Of a stretch of DNA of 7,293 nucleotides, positions 5,162-7,293 are shown piece by piece. Within the stretch, counting starts at the first letter, position 1. Each line of letters begins with the position of its first letter. This DNA is from an archaeon (GTDB lineage: Archaea; Iainarchaeota; Iainarchaeia; Iainarchaeales; Iainarchaeaceae). Location of the stretch: assembly GCA_024653865.1 (NCBI GenBank), contig JANLHD010000075.1, positions 1 through 7,293 on the forward strand, read 5' to 3'. The position numbers and the translations under genes are program-made. Below the pieces are notes generated by a model that had not been told where the DNA came from, ran no database searches, and worked only from the letters and a program-made list of their open reading frames with translations.

Positions 5162-6811
5162 TTACTTGGCGTCCTTTTTGAGCACGTGCTCGGCAATGAG
5201 GGAGTATGCCGGCCTTGTGATGAATATTCCGATCAATACCCCGACCACGACCATAATTGCAAAGCCCCTTAGTTTTCCCAGGCCGAAGCTGAAAATAATT
5301 ATTGGAAGCATTGTTGCAATAGTGGTTGCCGCGGCTGCAAATATTATGAAGAAGGCGCGCTTTATGCGGTTCACAAAAGTCCCGCCCGAAACGTTTTCGC
5401 CCCTCAAGAGTTCGTCTGTGATTATTATCTGGTCATCCACCCCGGTTCCGACGGCGGCTAAGATTCCCGCAACCGATGCGAGGTCAAGGTTGAAGCGGAT
5501 GAATGAGGAGAGGCCGAGTATGAGTATTATTTCGCTCACCCCAATTAGCATAATTGGTATCACGAGCCCGGGCATGCGATACCTAATGAAAATCACTATG
5601 CCAACCATTAGCAGGCTTACCAATCCAATCAAAATCGCCGTGTTCAAGAACTCGTTTCCCAGCAGGGGGGATATTGTTTCCTTTGAAATGCTCTTAATCC
5701 CTATTGGAAGCGAACCTGTTTCGAGCAAAACCTCGAGCGCCTTGAGTTCTTGCGTCGCCTCTTCCTTATTCGAACCCGAGCCGGTTATTACAAGTTGGGA
5801 AAAAATTGTTGCGTTCGCGACGTTCTCCACATAGGGGTCGAGGTTTGCGATTCCTGGAGTAATTGAAATTACCTGCCTTGCGCCGGTTGCGGTCCAAACC
5901 CAGGGAATGCCCGGAGATTGCGGAACAGTTATTATTTCGAACCCGAAGGCTCTTGCGGCTTCAACCGCCGAGGATGGGGTATTGGGGTGTATTATGGCGC
6001 TTTTTTTCTCGCCGGCAAGCCCCGAGAGTTCTTGCCTCTGCGATTCCGAAAGGCCTTCTGCGCCGGCAATGAAGTGCGGGACTTTTGCGTTCAAAAGGAG
6101 TTTGTCAATCTTGGTTCCGATTGGAATGCTCTCAAGCGTATTCCCTATCTCAAGAAGCGCCGAGTCATCGGAGTAAACCTCTGCGGGAAGAATGAGCACG
6201 GAGTCAGAGGGCCTGTCGATGAAAAAATATGTGGCTTCGCAATCGTAGGAGGAACCGGTTTGGACGTCAAAGCCTATGGCGGTGCACCTGTGGAATACCT
6301 TGTGTGAAAAGTTTTCCGCAGCCCTTTGGTTCAAGAGGAAGGGGAGCTGCCAATTAAAGCCGCCCGGCGCCTCGACAATCCCGTAACCCTGGGTGCCTGA
6401 CTTGTAAACCTGCAAAATGTCGCTTCCCTCGAAAAGGGTTTCGCCGTCAAGCGTTGCCTCGAATTTTCCCTGGGTCCTTAGGAGTGTTTCGAGCTGTTCT
6501 ATTCTCTTTGGGTCGGTTTCCGCAATCTGCGCGATTATGAAATCGTCGCCCAGGGAATTCACCTTCGTGTCCTTCAGGCCGAATGCATCAAGCCTCTCGG
6601 AAACAATCGATGTGACGGTTTCCATTTTGTCCGGCGCCACGCTTTCATCGAGTTGTATTTGGAAGAGCGTTCCTCCCTTGAAATCAATTCCCATTTCAAG
6701 GCCGCTAAAAGTTATTGCTGCCAGCGAGAGAATAACGAGGAATGCGAGGAGAATTATTCTGGGGCGCCTAATGAGTTCTCTCAACTTTTTTCCCCTCCTT
6801 TTTCTCGACAT
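5162..6811 (-). CDS. secD: Protein-export membrane protein SecD (archaeal type)
   Basis: SecD and SecF form a membrane complex that helps move proteins through the Sec channel after SecY. The 549-residue protein has the RND-type plan: one N-terminal membrane segment (about 18-38), GLEMGIDFKGGT (37-48), a large outside domain to about residue 385, and five more segments from about 390 to the end. Key polar residues are in GTGVDDQIIITDELLRG (455-471). Other family marks are NLDLASVAGI (441-450) and the late FGLGKLRGFAI (509-519). Cys176 and Cys191 flank a short loop outside and may form a disulfide. Length is in the upper range for archaeal SecD. The start lies inside the end of secF, a 44-base overlap in another frame, and no other ATG occurs until Met40. 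It ends one base from the convergent archaeosortase gene. Confidence 0.96.
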   Translation of the reverse strand: MSRKRRGKKLRELIRRPRIILLAFLVILSLAAITFSGLEMGIDFKGGTLFQIQLDESVAPDKMETVTSIVSERLDAFGLKDTKVNSLGDDFIIAQIAETDPKRIEQLETLLRTQGKFEATLDGETLFEGSDILQVYKSGTQGYGIVEAPGGFNWQLPFLLNQRAAENFSHKVFHRCTAIGFDVQTGSSYDCEATYFFIDRPSDSVLILPAEVYSDDSALLEIGNTLESIPIGTKIDKLLLNAKVPHFIAGAEGLSESQRQELSGLAGEKKSAIIHPNTPSSAVEAARAFGFEIITVPQSPGIPWVWTATGARQVISITPGIANLDPYVENVANATIFSQLVITGSGSNKEEATQELKALEVLLETGSLPIGIKSISKETISPLLGNEFLNTAILIGLVSLLMVGIVIFIRYRMPGLVIPIMLIGVSEIILILGLSSFIRFNLDLASVAGILAAVGTGVDDQIIITDELLRGENVSGGTFVNRIKRAFFIIFAAAATTIATMLPIIIFSFGLGKLRGFAIMVVVGVLIGIFITRPAYSLIAEHVLKKDAK

Positions 6812-7293
6812 ACCAGAGCAATATGGGCGCGTTCATTAGCCAGGTGGAAATTAGGTCCGCGCACAATCCGAACAAAAGCACGGCGGCAATCTGGAAAACC
6901 ACTTCGAGCTGCGAAAAATACGAAAGAATTATCATGACCGTGAGGGCGGCTAAGGTGGTTAGGGTCATTGTGAGCCCGGTTATCATTGATTCGTGCGCGC
7001 GTTCCCTGGGGGTGCCCTCTTTTCTTTTCAAAACCCTTGTGGTGAGCATCACGTCAGTGTCAACGCTGTAACCAATGAGCATTACAAGCGCGGGGATAGT
7101 TGCGAGCGAAAGCGGTATGCCAAATATTGACATGAGCCCAAGTGCCCCTGCGATGTCAAATATGATCGCAAGAAGAATCGCCCCCGAAGGAATCACTTCG
7201 CGGAAGAAAAGGAAAATCACAATGATGACAAGAATTATTGCTATGGCGGAAACAAGGATTCCTGTTTGGTAAAAGTTTTCCCCGAGCGATGGG
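6768..7293 (-). CDS. secF: Protein-export membrane protein SecF (5' end outside window)
   Basis: The frame enters from the right edge and gives the last 174 residues, ending at TAG (6768-6770). It begins with PSLGENFYQTGILVSAIAII, the usual SecF junction between the outside domain and membrane segment 2. Then come IFLFFREVIPSGAILLAIIFD, the hallmark LIGYSVDTDVMLTTRVLKR and TGLTMTLTTLAALTVM, and two final segments ending in a basic KKEGKKVERTH tail. The first membrane segment and the periplasm-side domain lie beyond the window. An internal GTG at 7218-7220 is not the true start because the conserved sequence continues upstream. secF precedes secD, the reverse of the E. coli order; I recall the same order in haloarchaea. 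It overlaps secD by 44 bases, so expression is certainly joint. The promoter is not visible. Confidence 0.95.
   Translation of the reverse strand, partial: PSLGENFYQTGILVSAIAIILVIIVIFLFFREVIPSGAILLAIIFDIAGALGLMSIFGIPLSLATIPALVMLIGYSVDTDVMLTTRVLKRKEGTPRERAHESMITGLTMTLTTLAALTVMIILSYFSQLEVVFQIAAVLLFGLCADLISTWLMNAPILLWYVEKKEGKKVERTH

Noticed and set aside
5016..5834. A 272-codon + strand open frame across the end of the archaeosortase gene and into secD
   Set aside because: It is antisense to well-conserved SecD, overlaps the archaeosortase in another frame, and its translation is low-complexity Ser/Ile/Pro-rich with no family resemblance.
1..7293. CRISPR array, insertion sequence, prophage or defence system
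   Set aside because: No regularly spaced direct repeats, transposase, integrase, terminal inverted repeats or known defence domains are visible. Apart from three unassigned proteins, the genes are core translation, lipid and export functions.

Overview
The window is about 7.3 kb of an archaeal chromosome. The evidence is a set of archaea-type proteins: a 151-residue uS15, an eS1 (S3Ae), a stand-alone Bud32 kinase of the KEOPS complex, a CDP-archaeol synthase (ether-lipid synthesis), an archaeosortase-family transpeptidase, and archaeal SecD and SecF. TATA-like boxes lie about 26-35 bases ahead of several genes, and there are few clear Shine-Dalgarno sites. Base composition is about 50% GC in the stretch I counted (3421-3600). 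The lineage cannot be fixed from this window. Separate small genes, short spacers and a stand-alone Bud32 would suit a DPANN-type or small euryarchaeal genome, but that is inference.

Layout. Bases 2-118 are the last 38 codons of an unidentified + strand gene. Bases 170-904 encode an unrecognised basic 244-residue protein at lower GC (about 42%), behind a TATA box placed as for a leaderless transcript. Bases 956-2101 are a two-gene unit: a membrane-anchored coiled-coil protein of unknown function, then Bud32. Bases 2102-2308 hold no convincing gene but carry a TATA box and several hairpins ahead of the ribosomal genes. Bases 2309-4081 are a tight operon of rps15, the eS1 gene and a DUF92 membrane protein. 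Bases 4154-5160 form a second unit, with its own TATA box, in which the CDP-archaeol synthase gene overlaps the archaeosortase gene by four bases. On the minus strand, 7293 down to 5162, are the 3' part of secF and a complete secD; they overlap by 44 bases, and secD ends one base from the archaeosortase stop codon.

How the genes relate. Bud32, uS15 and eS1 belong to translation (t6A tRNA modification and the small ribosomal subunit). DUF92, CDP-archaeol synthase and the archaeosortase all act in the membrane. The first two belong to related CTP-using membrane families, and archaeosortases process C-terminal anchors of exported proteins, in haloarchaea together with attachment of a prenyl lipid. 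SecD and SecF assist export of proteins through the Sec channel. The right half therefore reads as a membrane-lipid, export and surface-anchoring neighbourhood.

The points most worth following up are the structured leader before rps15, the coupling of the CDP-archaeol synthase and archaeosortase genes, and a repeated T-rich sequence directly before start codons.
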